Shown: positions 31,838 to 40,168 of the stretch, one piece after another
Numbering within the stretch: the stretch's first letter is position 1
How the letters are laid out: every line of letters begins with the position of its first letter
DNA from: Collinsella aerofaciens
GTDB taxonomy: Bacteria; Actinomycetota; Coriobacteriia; Coriobacteriales; Coriobacteriaceae
Reading direction: 5' to 3'
Length of the DNA stretch: 64,000 bases
NCBI RefSeq assembly: GCF_015555045.1
Contig: NZ_JADNJQ010000001.1
Span: 1-64,000 of the forward strand
The notes under the pieces: generated by a model
Databases searched by the model: none
What the model saw: the letters and a program-made list of their open reading frames with translations, nothing else
What the model was told of the DNA's origin: nothing
Made by a program: the position numbers and the translations under genes

Positions 31838-32195
31838 GGATGACCTCCAGCCCGTAGGCCTCGGCGACTTCGTGCTCGATCTTGCAGCCGCGTGCATCCT
31901 CCCAGCCCTTGCAGAAGTAGGCGGCGTGGCACAGGCTCATGTTCTCAAGCGACTTCGCGAGGAAGCAGAGCGGCACCTGAACCACGCCGCGCTCTTTCAT
32001 GGCCTCGTCGCTGTACCACTCGTCGGTGAACAGCGTGTTCACGACCTCGTAGCCCATCTGGCGCAGCTTCGCCACGGCGAGGTCGCGCGCGGCGGCGATC
32101 TCCTCGTCGGTCTTGCCGGCCATCGGCTGGGAGATCATGGCCTTCTTCACGGTCGCGGTCTCCTCGATCGTCTGATTCTTCTCGGTGTCGTTCAT
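31827..32195 (-). CDS. DUF4406/nucleoside 2-deoxyribosyltransferase-like protein
   Basis: 122 residues. The opening AMISQPMAGKTDEEI, then LRQMGYEVVNTLF and SLCHAAYFCKGWEDARGCKIEHEVAEAYG, is typical of this phage family related to nucleoside deoxyribosyltransferases. The final glutamate region (EHEVAEAYG) matches the catalytic helix. A nucleotide-salvage role is possible. Confidence 0.8.
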   Translation of the reverse strand: MNDTEKNQTIEETATVKKAMISQPMAGKTDEEIAAARDLAVAKLRQMGYEVVNTLFTDEWYSDEAMKERGVVQVPLCFLAKSLENMSLCHAAYFCKGWEDARGCKIEHEVAEAYGLEVIHEQ

Positions 32196-32416
32196 CGGTA
32201 TCCTCTCTTTCCGTAGCGCCCGTCGCGCTTCATGTTCTGGATGTGTTTTTGCATTTCCCGCGCCGCCTGGTCTCCCTCGGGCGGCAGCTCGCGCCCGCTC
32301 GCGCATTTGACGCAGTGGACGAACCACTTTCGGCCCCGGCGCTCAAAATGCCCGAAGCCCGGAGGCGTCCACCTGCCGCACTCGCGGCAGTAGCCGCCGT
32401 AGGCGTTCCTTGCCAT
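32192..32416 (-). CDS. small zinc-ribbon phage protein
   Basis: 74 residues. CRECGRW and CVKCASG form a four-cysteine zinc ribbon around a basic stretch (FERRGRKWF). The C-terminus is basic. GGGAGG precedes the ATG, and the stop overlaps the next gene by four bases. Confidence 0.65.
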   Translation of the reverse strand: MARNAYGGYCRECGRWTPPGFGHFERRGRKWFVHCVKCASGRELPPEGDQAAREMQKHIQNMKRDGRYGKRGYR

Positions 32417-32418
32417 CT

Positions 32419-32643
32419 TCACTGCCTCCCGATCAGTTTCCACAGGTCGAGGAGCGTTCTCCTGCACCTGCGTATGTCGTTCTGTATCTGGGTCTTGCCC
32501 TGCCCGTCTTCCAGGCCGTAGCCGAGGCTGCTGTAGGTATGCAGGCACGATTCGCTTGCTTCGCGGGCCTCGATGTTGTCGCACAGCTCGTTGACCAGCA
32601 AGCGCAGCAGTTGCGCTTTCCGCAACACCTTGGCGTTAGCCAT
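32419..32643 (-). CDS. hypothetical helical phage protein
   Basis: 74 residues, helical, starting MANAKVLRKAQLLRLLVNELCD and ending RRTLLDLWKLIGRQ. No domain recognised. The start at 32643 overlaps the upstream gene by eight bases. Confidence 0.5.
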   Translation of the reverse strand: MANAKVLRKAQLLRLLVNELCDNIEAREASESCLHTYSSLGYGLEDGQGKTQIQNDIRRCRRTLLDLWKLIGRQ

Positions 32644-32986
32644 CGCTGCGGCCCTCGCAGGCGATGATGATTCCCGCCGTGATGGTCTGCACCATGTAGG
32701 CCAGCTCCTCGGAGCCGGGTTCCTCCTCGCCGATGCCGCCCAGCATGTCGCAGGCGGCGTGCACGGCCTCGTGGGCGGCCAGCGCATACAGGTCTGGCGT
32801 CTTGACCTTGTGGCTTATCCAGATGACGCAGCCCTTGCCGGGGACGCAGGTGGTGAGGCCGTCCTTGCCTTCGGGGTCTCCCGGCTCTTCGCCCATCCTG
32901 CGCACGGCATCGCGGTACTCGCGCTTGCTGGTTGTGACCCAGAGCGGGTCGAACGGTATCACCAGCGGCTCAATCTCGGTCGCCAT
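32636..32986 (-). CDS. phage protein with HExxH metalloprotease-like motif
   Basis: 116 residues. It contains LAAHEAVHAACDMLGG, an HExxH zinc motif on a helix, and a following EELAYMVQTITAGI helix as in small zincin-like proteins. Many phage early operons carry such proteins of unknown function. GGAAGGAAG precedes the ATG at 32986. Confidence 0.6.
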   Translation of the reverse strand: MATEIEPLVIPFDPLWVTTSKREYRDAVRRMGEEPGDPEGKDGLTTCVPGKGCVIWISHKVKTPDLYALAAHEAVHAACDMLGGIGEEEPGSEELAYMVQTITAGIIIACEGRSDG

Positions 32987-33165
32987 CGTCTTCCTTCCTT
33001 CCTTCCATGGATGAACTTCTGCACCTTGTCGGCGCACGGGCCGCACAGCTCGAAGAACTCGCCGTCCCAGCTCTCGCGGTAGAACGTGCCGGTGTTCCTG
33101 CTGCGCCTTGGGTCGTCGGTGATGCGGTTGCCGCACATGTCGCACAGCGTGATGGTCTTCTTCAT
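32959..33165 (-). CDS. zinc-ribbon phage protein
   Basis: 68 residues with CDMCGNR and CGPCADK, a four-cysteine zinc ribbon. Ribosome site GAGGTGG. Overlaps both neighbours. Confidence 0.65.
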   Translation of the reverse strand: MKKTITLCDMCGNRITDDPRRSRNTGTFYRESWDGEFFELCGPCADKVQKFIHGRKEGRRWRPRLSRW

Positions 33166-33374
33166 CGCGCCACCTCGATGCAGCCGGGGAAGCGGCCCCG
33201 CGTGTCGATCACCGTGCCATTCTCAAGCAGGGCGAAGCACTGGTAGTCGTCGTCGGTCAGGGCCTCCACGATGGAAAGCGCCTCTTCCTCGGTGCCGGTG
33301 CTTGCTATTTCGATACCCTGCCGGTATGCGCTTGCGTAGCTCTGGCAAAGGGAGCGCTCGTAAATGCGTATCAT
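33162..33374 (-). CDS. hypothetical phage protein
   Basis: 70 residues, mixed alpha/beta, linked by ATGA overlaps to both neighbours. No family recognised. Confidence 0.5.
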   Translation of the reverse strand: MIRIYERSLCQSYASAYRQGIEIASTGTEEEALSIVEALTDDDYQCFALLENGTVIDTRGRFPGCIEVAR

Positions 33375-33754
33375 TCGCGCGCCTCGGCAGCCTGCTTGTC
33401 GTACTTCGCGCGAAGCTCAGGCTCGAACTCCTTGATGAACGCATGCACGCTGATGCCCTCGGGCGGGTAGTACTTGCGCACATTCTCAAGGCACCAGTCC
33501 TCGAACGTCTCGCCGTCTGTCACCTCGCACGCGTATCCCGTGCAGTGGCTCATGAGCGCATCGCGCCCGGCCTTGCGGATGGCCTCCTGCATCGGCGAGT
33601 CGTGCACCGCCTCGATGGTCTTCATCTGTCCGGCCAGCTCGTCGATGCGCTCGTCTCGGTGCTTCAGCTCGCGGTTGAGCATGTCGTTCTCGTCCTGCTG
33701 GTCGAACAGCTGCGCGAGCACGTACTGCTCGCAAGTCTTGATTTCCATGGTCAT
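33371..33754 (-). CDS. coiled-coil phage protein
   Basis: 127 residues. A helical coiled-coil (FDQQDENDMLNRELKHRDERIDELAGQ) in the first half; then CTGYACEVTDGETFEDWCLENV, with three cysteines. The ATG at 33754 overlaps the upstream stop (ATGA); an ATG at 33748 is an alternative. Unknown function. Confidence 0.55.
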   Translation of the reverse strand: MTMEIKTCEQYVLAQLFDQQDENDMLNRELKHRDERIDELAGQMKTIEAVHDSPMQEAIRKAGRDALMSHCTGYACEVTDGETFEDWCLENVRKYYPPEGISVHAFIKEFEPELRAKYDKQAAEARE

Positions 33755-34206
33755 TTCCCTTCTCGGATCATTTCGTTTCCGTGTTCGTCGGTTATCACCC
33801 AGTAGCCGTACTCGTACAGCCCCGGGTGGTGAGGCTCGTAGACCTCCAAGAGCTGGCCCGTCCACCAGGCCTCCTCGTACACCTTCGAGCGCCACCGCCA
33901 CTCGGCCTTGAGGCCCGCGCCGCCGTGGAACTGGTTGTGGCACCCGGTCGTGCCGCTGCCGCACAGGGCGAAAAGCGGGCTTCGGAGCGACCACGTGCCG
34001 TTCGGGGTGACAAGCTCGAACTCAAGGCCCCAGCTGCGGTGCGCCACGTGGTGGCAGCTCTGGGCGCGCCTGCCGCACACGCAGCAACGGTCTTGCAGAA
34101 GCTCGTACGACCGCTTGCCCGTGTAACGCGCCCCCAGGTGGGGCTTGCCGTAAAGCTCGGCGCGCTCCTTCGGCCAGCCGCGCAGCTGGCTCGCCTGCAG
34201 GATCAT
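33751..34206 (-). CDS. HNH-like nuclease
   Basis: 151 residues. RCCVCGRRAQSCHHVAHRSWG, then LFALCGSGTTGCHNQFHGG, shows the CxxC, HH and C-x(n)-C-HN-xxH spacing of zinc-stabilised HNH nucleases such as phage NinG/Rap-type recombinases. It could cut branched DNA or support packaging. The start has GGGAGG upstream and overlaps the helicase loader. Confidence 0.7.
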   Translation of the reverse strand: MILQASQLRGWPKERAELYGKPHLGARYTGKRSYELLQDRCCVCGRRAQSCHHVAHRSWGLEFELVTPNGTWSLRSPLFALCGSGTTGCHNQFHGGAGLKAEWRWRSKVYEEAWWTGQLLEVYEPHHPGLYEYGYWVITDEHGNEMIREGK

Positions 34207-34919
34207 GAGAGCCTCCCGTCCGGGCCGTCGAACTCGACCACCCTTGCCCCGTGGCGCAGCCGCGACACGATGGCCTTGGCCGTGTCGGCGTCGCCCTGCT
34301 CGGCGAGCCTTCGCACGAGGTCGCTGGGCCTGTACTGCGTGGTGACCAGCGTGGGGCGCATCGCCGAGTAGCGCTGGTCGATGAGCTGGAACAGGCTGTC
34401 GAGCACGAAGCCCGTGGGCCTGCGCTTGCCCAGGTCGTCGATGAGCAGGTAGCCCGCTTCGGCATAGCGCTTCAAGGGATCACCGCCGTCGTGGAAGCTG
34501 CGCTGAATCTCGTCGAGCACGCGGTACATCGGCACCATGAGCGGCGACTTGCCACGGTCGTGCAAGCGCATGGCCACGGCTGCGGCGCAGGTCGTCTTGC
34601 GGGTGCCGACGTCGCCCCACAGGTAGAGCCATTGGCCGCCCTCCATGGCAAGCGCAAGCTCGTCGGCCATGGGGTGGTCAAGCCCCAGGTAGCGCTCGGG
34701 CACGCCACAGCGCACAAGCGAGCGCCTGCGCTTCTCGGCGACGGCCTTCTCGGCCTCAGCCTGCTCTTGCGCCGCTATGGCAGCGCGCTCGGCGACGGCC
34801 CCTTCGCAGCCGCACGACTCGTAGCCGCAGAACAGGCGCTTGAGGCCCAGCTGGGCGTACCGCGCGTTGAGCACAGCCCCGCAATGCGGGCACTCAGTCG
34901 TACTGGGAAAAGTCGTCAC
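34203..34919 (-). CDS. DnaC-like helicase loader ATPase
   Basis: 238 residues from a GTG. An N-terminal zinc finger (CPHCG, CGYESCGC) leads to an AAA+ core with Walker A (WGDVGTRKTT, variant) and Walker B (YLLIDDLGK). It resembles DnaC/DnaI-type loaders and should deliver the host replicative helicase to the phage origin together with the replication protein encoded next to it (34894-35565). Confidence 0.85.
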   Translation of the reverse strand: MTTFPSTTECPHCGAVLNARYAQLGLKRLFCGYESCGCEGAVAERAAIAAQEQAEAEKAVAEKRRRSLVRCGVPERYLGLDHPMADELALAMEGGQWLYLWGDVGTRKTTCAAAVAMRLHDRGKSPLMVPMYRVLDEIQRSFHDGGDPLKRYAEAGYLLIDDLGKRRPTGFVLDSLFQLIDQRYSAMRPTLVTTQYRPSDLVRRLAEQGDADTAKAIVSRLRHGARVVEFDGPDGRLS

Positions 34920-35565
34920 CTTCGCTCACCTCCTGCTTCGTCTCGCGTATCGGCTTCGAGGTGCGCACCCAGTTGCGCACGGAGGCCTTCCAATCCTTCA
35001 TTCGCGATTTGCCGACCATCCAGCCCTTCTGGGCGTAGAAGTCGACGAACCGCTCTGGGTCGAAGTCGGTCGAGGCGAGGTCGATGCCCTTGGACGCCGC
35101 ATAGGCGGCTGCGTACTCGGCTACCTCTTCGGGAGAGGGGGCGCGGAAACGCGCCGCACTCGCTTTTCCCTCTTCCTTAATTCCTCTTCCTACTTCCTCT
35201 TCCTCTTCCTCTTCGCTTGGCCGTTTGCTTTCGGCCTTGCTTGCATCGCTGCTTGATGATTTGCTTGACGTTTTGCTTCCGCTTTTGCTTTGCGGTTTGC
35301 TCCCCGTTTTGCTTGGCCGTTTGCTTTCGGCCTTGCTTGCATCGCTGCTTGATGATTTGCCGCCGTTGCCTCCCGCCACGATGCGCGAGCGGGAGGTTTC
35401 CATGACGGGCCGTATCGCCGTCAGCACGGCTTCCTGGGTGTCCGTGCGCGGCTCTGGCTCCTCGCCCGTGCGCAGGTAGCGGACGATCATGCCGATAAGC
35501 TCGTCGCCCTCCCTGCGGTTGCGAAGCCTCAGCGGCCCGTCTATGAGCGAGTCCAGGACTTGCAC
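34894..35565 (-). CDS. replisome organizer-like phage replication protein
   Basis: 223 residues from a GTG (AGGGGTGA upstream). The N-terminal QVLDSLIDGPLRLRNRREGDELIGMIVRYLRTGEEP is a DUF6291-like start. The C-terminal FRAPSPEEVAEYAAAYAASKG and ending KDWKASVRNWVR are typical of DnaD-like initiators of Gram-positive phages. Between them is a low-complexity Ser/Lys and Glu linker made by a duplicated 50-bp repeat. It probably binds the origin and recruits the DnaC-like loader. Confidence 0.75.
   Translation of the reverse strand: MQVLDSLIDGPLRLRNRREGDELIGMIVRYLRTGEEPEPRTDTQEAVLTAIRPVMETSRSRIVAGGNGGKSSSSDASKAESKRPSKTGSKPQSKSGSKTSSKSSSSDASKAESKRPSEEEEEEEVGRGIKEEGKASAARFRAPSPEEVAEYAAAYAASKGIDLASTDFDPERFVDFYAQKGWMVGKSRMKDWKASVRNWVRTSKPIRETKQEVSEGDDFSQYD
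35215..35360. repeat. 50-bp perfect direct repeat inside the replication gene
   Basis: Positions 35215-35264 and 35311-35360 are identical (spacing 96). The peptide reads SKSSSSDASKAESKRPS twice, with Ser/Lys-rich residues between. It may be a flexible linker, or iteron-like origin DNA within the initiator gene. Confidence 0.85.
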
Positions 35566-35578
35566 GCCGCCGTCACCC

Positions 35579-36199
35579 CTAAAAGGGGATGTCCTCGTCG
35601 TACACGTCCATCGACTGCTGCACGGGCTGCTGAGGCGCTTGCTGCGGGGCCTGCGGTGCCTGCTGGGGCGCGTAGGCCTGCGGCGCGGGCGCTGGTGCCT
35701 GCTGGCGCGGCTGCGGGGCTGCGGGCGGGTTCTGGTACGCCTGCTGGGCGTTCCACTGCTGGGGCGCTTGCTGCGGGGCGGGCTGCGGCTGGTAGGCCTG
35801 CTGGGGCGCATAGGCCTGCGGCTGGTAGCCCTGCGGCGCGTGCTGCTGCGGCTGCTGGGTGTTGGCGTTCTGGCTCAGCAGTTCCACCTCGTCGGGGATG
35901 ATCTCGATTTTCGAGTGCCTGCCGCCGCCGTTCTTGTCCTCCCACGAGCTGTAGCGCAGCTTGCCCTCGATGGCCACCTTAATGCCCTTGCGCAGGATGC
36001 GGCTCAGGGCCTCGGCGCGGTTGCCGAACATCGTGCAGTCGACGAAGTTCGGGTAGTCCTCCCACTGGCCCGTCTGCTGGTTCTTGCGGCGGTCGTTCAC
36101 CGCCACGCCGAAACCGAGGACGGCCATGCCGCCCGCCGTGCTGCGAAGCTCGGGGTCGCGGGTCAGGTTGCCCGTGATGTTCACTCGGTTGATGCTCAC
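35579..36199 (-). CDS. ssb: single-stranded DNA-binding protein
   Basis: 206 residues from a GTG with AGGAGG upstream. The OB fold is clear: INRVNITGNLTRDPELRST, FGVAVNDRRK, DYPNFVDCTMFG, and KVAIEGKLRYSSWEDK. A long Gln/Pro/Ala-rich linker follows, and it ends in the acidic tip DEDIPF, which binds partner proteins. It is the phage SSB for replication and recombination. Confidence 0.95.
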   Translation of the reverse strand: MSINRVNITGNLTRDPELRSTAGGMAVLGFGVAVNDRRKNQQTGQWEDYPNFVDCTMFGNRAEALSRILRKGIKVAIEGKLRYSSWEDKNGGGRHSKIEIIPDEVELLSQNANTQQPQQHAPQGYQPQAYAPQQAYQPQPAPQQAPQQWNAQQAYQNPPAAPQPRQQAPAPAPQAYAPQQAPQAPQQAPQQPVQQSMDVYDEDIPF

Positions 36200-36549
36200 A
36201 AATAACCTCCTTCTCCGGTGCCGCCGCTCGTCCATGTCCTCTGGATGTCGGCGTCAACGACTTTGATGCGTAATTTGAGCGCCATGATCGCCTCGCTTGA
36301 GGCCTTGTAGAGCGCTTCGGCGCAGTCGCGCAGCTGCTTCTTCTCTGCTATGTCGGGGCGTCCCCGGCACAGGTCGCTTATCACGGTGACCGGCGTGCCC
36401 TTGGAACGCTCCTCCAAGATGGCTATGCGCAGCGCCTTGCGGTACTCGGCCTCGTTCTCGGCGTACTGCTGGCCAGTCCTGCGAAGGGCCTCAAGCTCCT
36501 GCATGAGCTGGTCGAAAAGCTGCTCGCGCTCTCCGTACAGGTCTTGCAT
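36196..36549 (-). CDS. hypothetical helical phage protein
   Basis: 117 residues, nearly all helical with long charged heptads. The stop lies just within the SSB start. Unknown function; its position between ERF and SSB suggests recombination. Confidence 0.6.
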   Translation of the reverse strand: MQDLYGEREQLFDQLMQELEALRRTGQQYAENEAEYRKALRIAILEERSKGTPVTVISDLCRGRPDIAEKKQLRDCAEALYKASSEAIMALKLRIKVVDADIQRTWTSGGTGEGGYL

Positions 36550-36552
36550 GGC

Positions 36553-37119
36553 CTACAAGACCGTCCACGTCGGGGTCGCGCAGCAACCGGGGCTCTGGAT
36601 GAACTGCTCGTACTGCTCACGGCTGTTGAAGCGGTAGGCGGTGCCGCAGGCCTTGCACTTGGCGTCGAACGGCCCCTGCACGGGCGGCTCCTTCTCGGGC
36701 TTTTCCACGCCGTTCAGGGAGTCCGGGTCGCTCGTGCCGTCGATGTCGAACATGCCGCAGAGCGCGTACTTGCGCGCGTAGCTCGACGCCGAGCCGGTGA
36801 GCTGCGTCTCGCTCATGCCTTTCTGGGCGAGCGGCTCGCGGGCGTAGGCGCAAATGACGATCTCGCCGGGCGTGCCGTCCTCGAACTTCACGAGGCAGGT
36901 GGCCTTCACGTAAAAGCGGTCGCCCACCTGCTCGATGGAGTCGTTGAGGGTGAAGAACACGCCCGCGTCACGGCAAGGCTCCTTGAGCGCGGCAACGATG
37001 TCCTCCATCGAGCGGTAGTAGTAGTTGCCGTGCGCGTTGTACCGCGCCTTCGGCACGACCACGGAGCGCTGAACCTGCGCCACCGCCTGGTCGATTGTCA
37101 TGTGCTTGTCGTCTGCCAT
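36553..37119 (-). CDS. ERF-family single-strand annealing protein
   Basis: 188 residues. NAHGNYYYRSMEDIVAAL and the conserved LTGSASSYARKYALCGMFDIDG mark the ERF recombinase family. A C-terminal zinc-finger-like segment (CKACGTAY, CCATP) is added. It anneals complementary single strands during phage recombination, working with SSB and RusA. Confidence 0.92.
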   Translation of the reverse strand: MADDKHMTIDQAVAQVQRSVVVPKARYNAHGNYYYRSMEDIVAALKEPCRDAGVFFTLNDSIEQVGDRFYVKATCLVKFEDGTPGEIVICAYAREPLAQKGMSETQLTGSASSYARKYALCGMFDIDGTSDPDSLNGVEKPEKEPPVQGPFDAKCKACGTAYRFNSREQYEQFIQSPGCCATPTWTVL

Positions 37120-37128
37120 TCGCTGCTC

Positions 37129-38136
37129 CTAACGGATCGTGCGCTCGTAGACCTGCTGCAGGGTGCCGCGCTTGAACACGCCGCTCACGCCGATGCTCCC
37201 GCAGAAGCGCCCGATGGCCTGCATCTGGTCGGTCGTGGCGGAGTCGATGAGCATCACGCAGGGGGCTGCAGGACCACTCGACACGGGCGCCGGCGAGGCA
37301 ACTGGTGCGGGCGCGGGCGCCGGTGCGGCAATGGGCGCGGGGCCGATAGGCTCGTCGCCGATCTCCTGCATGGGGCTTCCGCCCGGATACCAGTTGCCGG
37401 CGGGTTCGGGCGCGGCCTCCGGCTCTGGTTCAGGTTCCATGGCGGCTTTCAGCTCGGCAATGCGCGCGGCCTCTTCTGCCGCCTTGCGGGCCGCTGTGAG
37501 CGCTGCGCCCAGGTCGAGGGTCGCGAACAGCTCGCGCTCGGCCTCGGCATAGAAAGGCTCGCCCTCGAACTGCGACTTGAGCGTTTCCCAGTCGCCCGCC
37601 AGCTTGGAGACCTTCGCCTCAAGCGCCTCGTAAGCCTTGATCTCGCCGAAGGCCTTGTTGAGCCACTGCGGCTCGTGGAAGCGCTCATAGGGCACGACGG
37701 GGGCCAGAAGCCCGGCGAACTCCTCGTAGTGCTCCTGCAGCTTGGCGTAGGCGCGGGCCTTGCGCTCTTCCTCGGCCTGGTCGAGCTGCGCCTTGATGTT
37801 GTCGGCGGCTTCGTCGATGATGGCCGTGATCTGCTTGCAGCGCTTCTCGAAGGCGTCGAGCGGCTTGCTGTACTCGCGCTTCACGGCCTTGCGGCGCTCG
37901 TCGATCTCCTTCTTGAGGCCGTTGAGGTAGCTGCGGTCGTGCTTGGCCTCTGCGATGTTCTCCTTCTTGGTGAGGTCGTAGGTCGCGCCATCGTAGGCCT
38001 CGGCGGTCTTGCGCACGTGGGCTTCGAGCGCGTCGAAGTTCGCCTCGATGACGGACGGCTTGTAGGCCACGGTCAGGCTCGATGCGTCCTGCTCCTCGAT
38101 GACCTCGGCCACAACGTTCTCGGCTTCGTTACTCAT
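37129..38136 (-). CDS. DUF1351 recombination-associated protein
   Basis: 335 residues. The N-terminal two thirds match DUF1351: LEAHVRKTAEAYDGATYDL, then SYLNGLKKEIDERRKAVKREYSKPLDAFEKR. A Pro/Ala-rich linker precedes a C-terminal segment (IGRFCGSIGVSGVFKRG). The family stands next to ERF or RecT genes. The start at 38136 has GGGGAGG upstream. Confidence 0.8.
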   Translation of the reverse strand: MSNEAENVVAEVIEEQDASSLTVAYKPSVIEANFDALEAHVRKTAEAYDGATYDLTKKENIAEAKHDRSYLNGLKKEIDERRKAVKREYSKPLDAFEKRCKQITAIIDEAADNIKAQLDQAEEERKARAYAKLQEHYEEFAGLLAPVVPYERFHEPQWLNKAFGEIKAYEALEAKVSKLAGDWETLKSQFEGEPFYAEAERELFATLDLGAALTAARKAAEEAARIAELKAAMEPEPEPEAAPEPAGNWYPGGSPMQEIGDEPIGPAPIAAPAPAPAPVASPAPVSSGPAAPCVMLIDSATTDQMQAIGRFCGSIGVSGVFKRGTLQQVYERTIR

Positions 38137-38347
38137 CCCAGACCTCCCCGGTCTCGTCATCGAACTCGATGGTCTTCTGCTCGCTCTCCACGGTCAGGAT
38201 TACGTAGCCGCCCGTCTTCTTCATCAGGGGGAAGGCGTTCTCGCTGTCCATTCGGACGGTGAACTGCAAGACCGCCTCGTCGCCCTTGATGGTCGATTGC
38301 TTGAACAGGGCGCGTGCGCTTACCGGCTGTGTCGTGATCAGCGCCAT
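38129..38347 (-). CDS. small beta-rich phage protein
   Basis: 72 residues with a strong GGAGG ribosome site, overlapping the DUF1351 start. ALFKQSTIKGDEAVLQFTVRMD is the clearest segment. No family recognised. Confidence 0.55.
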   Translation of the reverse strand: MALITTQPVSARALFKQSTIKGDEAVLQFTVRMDSENAFPLMKKTGGYVILTVESEQKTIEFDDETGEVWDE

Positions 38348-38349
38348 GG

Positions 38350-38685
38350 CTAGTCCTCCTTCTTCACGCCGAAGATGATGCTCATGACGTGCTTGGCGGC
38401 CTGCTCGGCCTCTTTGCGGCGCGCCTGCTCCACAAGCTCCCGGTTGGTGTTCTCGTTGACGACCTGGTAGCCCTTGGCGCGCACGTCCTCGGGGTAGCTT
38501 TCAAGCGCGGCCTCGGCCAGGGCGATCATGGCCCACCAAGCGCCCGCGTCCTTCTCGTCGGCCTCGGCCTCGCCGCCCGCCACCATGAGGGCGTTCACGG
38601 CGATGCAGCTGGTGAGGTCGATAAGCGTCTCGATGCTGTCGGTGCGGCTCATGCCGTCGTTCACGTTGTTCTCGAAGTGCTTCAT
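38350..38685 (-). CDS. hypothetical helical phage protein
   Basis: 111 residues. ALAEAALESYPEDVRAKGYQVVNENTNRE and a basic/acidic tail. The ATG overlaps the RusA stop (ATGA). Unknown function. Confidence 0.55.
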   Translation of the reverse strand: MKHFENNVNDGMSRTDSIETLIDLTSCIAVNALMVAGGEAEADEKDAGAWWAMIALAEAALESYPEDVRAKGYQVVNENTNRELVEQARRKEAEQAAKHVMSIIFGVKKED

Positions 38686-39143
38686 TTCTTCTCCTTCACG
38701 TACTCCTCGACGAAGTACTCGATGTAGATGCTGATAAACGGTTGCGTCCCGTGGCAGGGCCTCGGGCGCTTGTCCACGGTGCAGGTGATCACCTGCTGGT
38801 CGTCCTTGAATGCGAGGCCGTTGAGCGAGTCGCAGACGAGCTTGCCCACGTTGTCCCAGTCGGGCTTTCCCATGTCTGAGCGCCCTTCCCAATACTTGGG
38901 GTTGCTCTTAGCGAGCGGTCGGTAGGTGGATATGCGCATCCTCACGGGGCCGTCGTGCCCGGCGAAGGTCTCGCCGTATTCGGCCCGCCACGCGTCGCGC
39001 ACCTCCTTCTCGGCCTTCAGGGTCTTGGTGGGGGTGTAGGTGCGGTGGTTGCGGTAATCGGTGCGGGGGCGCTGCTTGCCCACGACCTCGCGAACCGGAA
39101 CCACGACCCGCGCCGTCGCCGCCAGCGTTTGAACCCAGCTCAT
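38682..39143 (-). CDS. RusA-family Holliday junction resolvase
   Basis: 153 residues. The core GKPDWDNVGKLVCDSLNG and FKDDQQV carry the conserved aspartates of RusA; the N-terminal KQRPRTDYRNHRTYTPTKT is basic. It resolves branched DNA during replication and recombination. The start overlaps the upstream stop (ATGA). Confidence 0.92.
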   Translation of the reverse strand: MSWVQTLAATARVVVPVREVVGKQRPRTDYRNHRTYTPTKTLKAEKEVRDAWRAEYGETFAGHDGPVRMRISTYRPLAKSNPKYWEGRSDMGKPDWDNVGKLVCDSLNGLAFKDDQQVITCTVDKRPRPCHGTQPFISIYIEYFVEEYVKEKK

Positions 39144-39475
39144 TCGCTGAAACCGTCCGACTGGCTGCGGTGCTTGTTGAAAGCGCCCTTCAGCTGCGGG
39201 TAGCGGGCCTCCATGATGCGGGCCAGGCTCGGGGCGATGCCGTTCTTGCAGGCCACGTGCAGCTCATTGCGCACCATGTTCACCAGGTAGTTGACCGACA
39301 CGTAGCCCTTGCGGTTGAGCCTCACGGCGTTCTCCACCATGAAGTTCCAAGCGCCTGGGTTGTCCTCGATCCACTTGCGGGCCTCTTGGAAGTCCTGCTC
39401 GCCTGCGGAGCCGAGGCCGAATATCTCAAGCTGGTTGCTCTGCGGCTTGGGGCTGTAGCGCTCGTCGTTACGCAT
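39140..39475 (-). CDS. hypothetical phage protein
   Basis: 111 residues from the ATG at 39475. The pattern FQEARKWIEDNPGAWNFMVENAVRLNRKGYVSVNYLVNMVRNEL is a helical early phage protein found near RusA. No name assigned. Confidence 0.6.
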   Translation of the reverse strand: MRNDERYSPKPQSNQLEIFGLGSAGEQDFQEARKWIEDNPGAWNFMVENAVRLNRKGYVSVNYLVNMVRNELHVACKNGIAPSLARIMEARYPQLKGAFNKHRSQSDGFSE

Positions 39476-39758
39476 GGACGACACCCGCCGTGGTCTCGTA
39501 TGCCTGCTGGGCCGTTGCCACAGTGCCGTCCATCGTGGGGATTACCCACGCCCACAGGACGATGAGGAAGATGATCGTGGCGGCGAGGAAGCCGACCAAA
39601 ACGCCAGCCTTGAACTGGGAGGCGTCCTGCATCTCCTTCGCGGTGGGACGGGGCTTGCGCTCGAATGGTATGATGGTCGAAGCATCGTTCTCGATGCGGT
39701 TCATGCGGGCGCTCGGAGTGTGGTAGCTGGGGGCGCTCGCTTTCTTTTTGCTTTGCAT
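39468..39758 (-). CDS. membrane-anchored phage early protein
   Basis: 96 residues. A charged N-terminal half, then one span (VLVGFLAATIIFLIVLWAWVI) and a short tail. AAAGGAG precedes the ATG. It may be a superinfection-exclusion protein; this is only positional. Confidence 0.55.
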   Translation of the reverse strand: MQSKKKASAPSYHTPSARMNRIENDASTIIPFERKPRPTAKEMQDASQFKAGVLVGFLAATIIFLIVLWAWVIPTMDGTVATAQQAYETTAGVVHA

Positions 39759-39814
39759 TTCGTGCTCCTTTCTGATGTTTCCGCAGGTCATAGCACGTGT
39801 GGCTTTTGGTGTGC

Positions 39815-40168
39815 CTATTTTTGCTTTTTCTTGGCGCGGCTCTTTGCGCTGTAGTAGCGCTGTCGCTCCTGGTTGTTCCTCTTCTCCCTGATCGCCTCCT
39901 CTCGCATGGCGTTGGCCTGCTCGGCTAGGTCGGACATGTGAAGTTCCTTCGTGCACTCGATGCACCAGCCGTTGATTCGGTTCAGGGGGCGGAACGTCCA
40001 TCTGCCGCAGTTGGGGCACTGGCTGCGCTTGCGGAGCGAGAGTCCGCAATGTTGCGCTTGCCACTTAACCGAGTCTTCCGAACGTCCCAGCGCCTTGGCT
40101 ATCGCTTTAGCGCCTTCGCCCGCGTGCTCTTCGAGGTACTTGAGTTCACGTGTCGACCACTGCCTCAT
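39815..40168 (-). CDS. phage HTH/zinc-ribbon DNA-binding protein
   Basis: 117 residues. A Myb/SANT-like N-terminus (WSTRELKYLEEHAGEGAKAIAKALGRSEDSVKWQA) precedes a zinc ribbon CPNCGRW...CIECT, and a basic C-terminal tail ending AKKKQK. It is likely a transcriptional regulator of early or late genes. GAGAAGC upstream. Confidence 0.7.
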   Translation of the reverse strand: MRQWSTRELKYLEEHAGEGAKAIAKALGRSEDSVKWQAQHCGLSLRKRSQCPNCGRWTFRPLNRINGWCIECTKELHMSDLAEQANAMREEAIREKRNNQERQRYYSAKSRAKKKQK

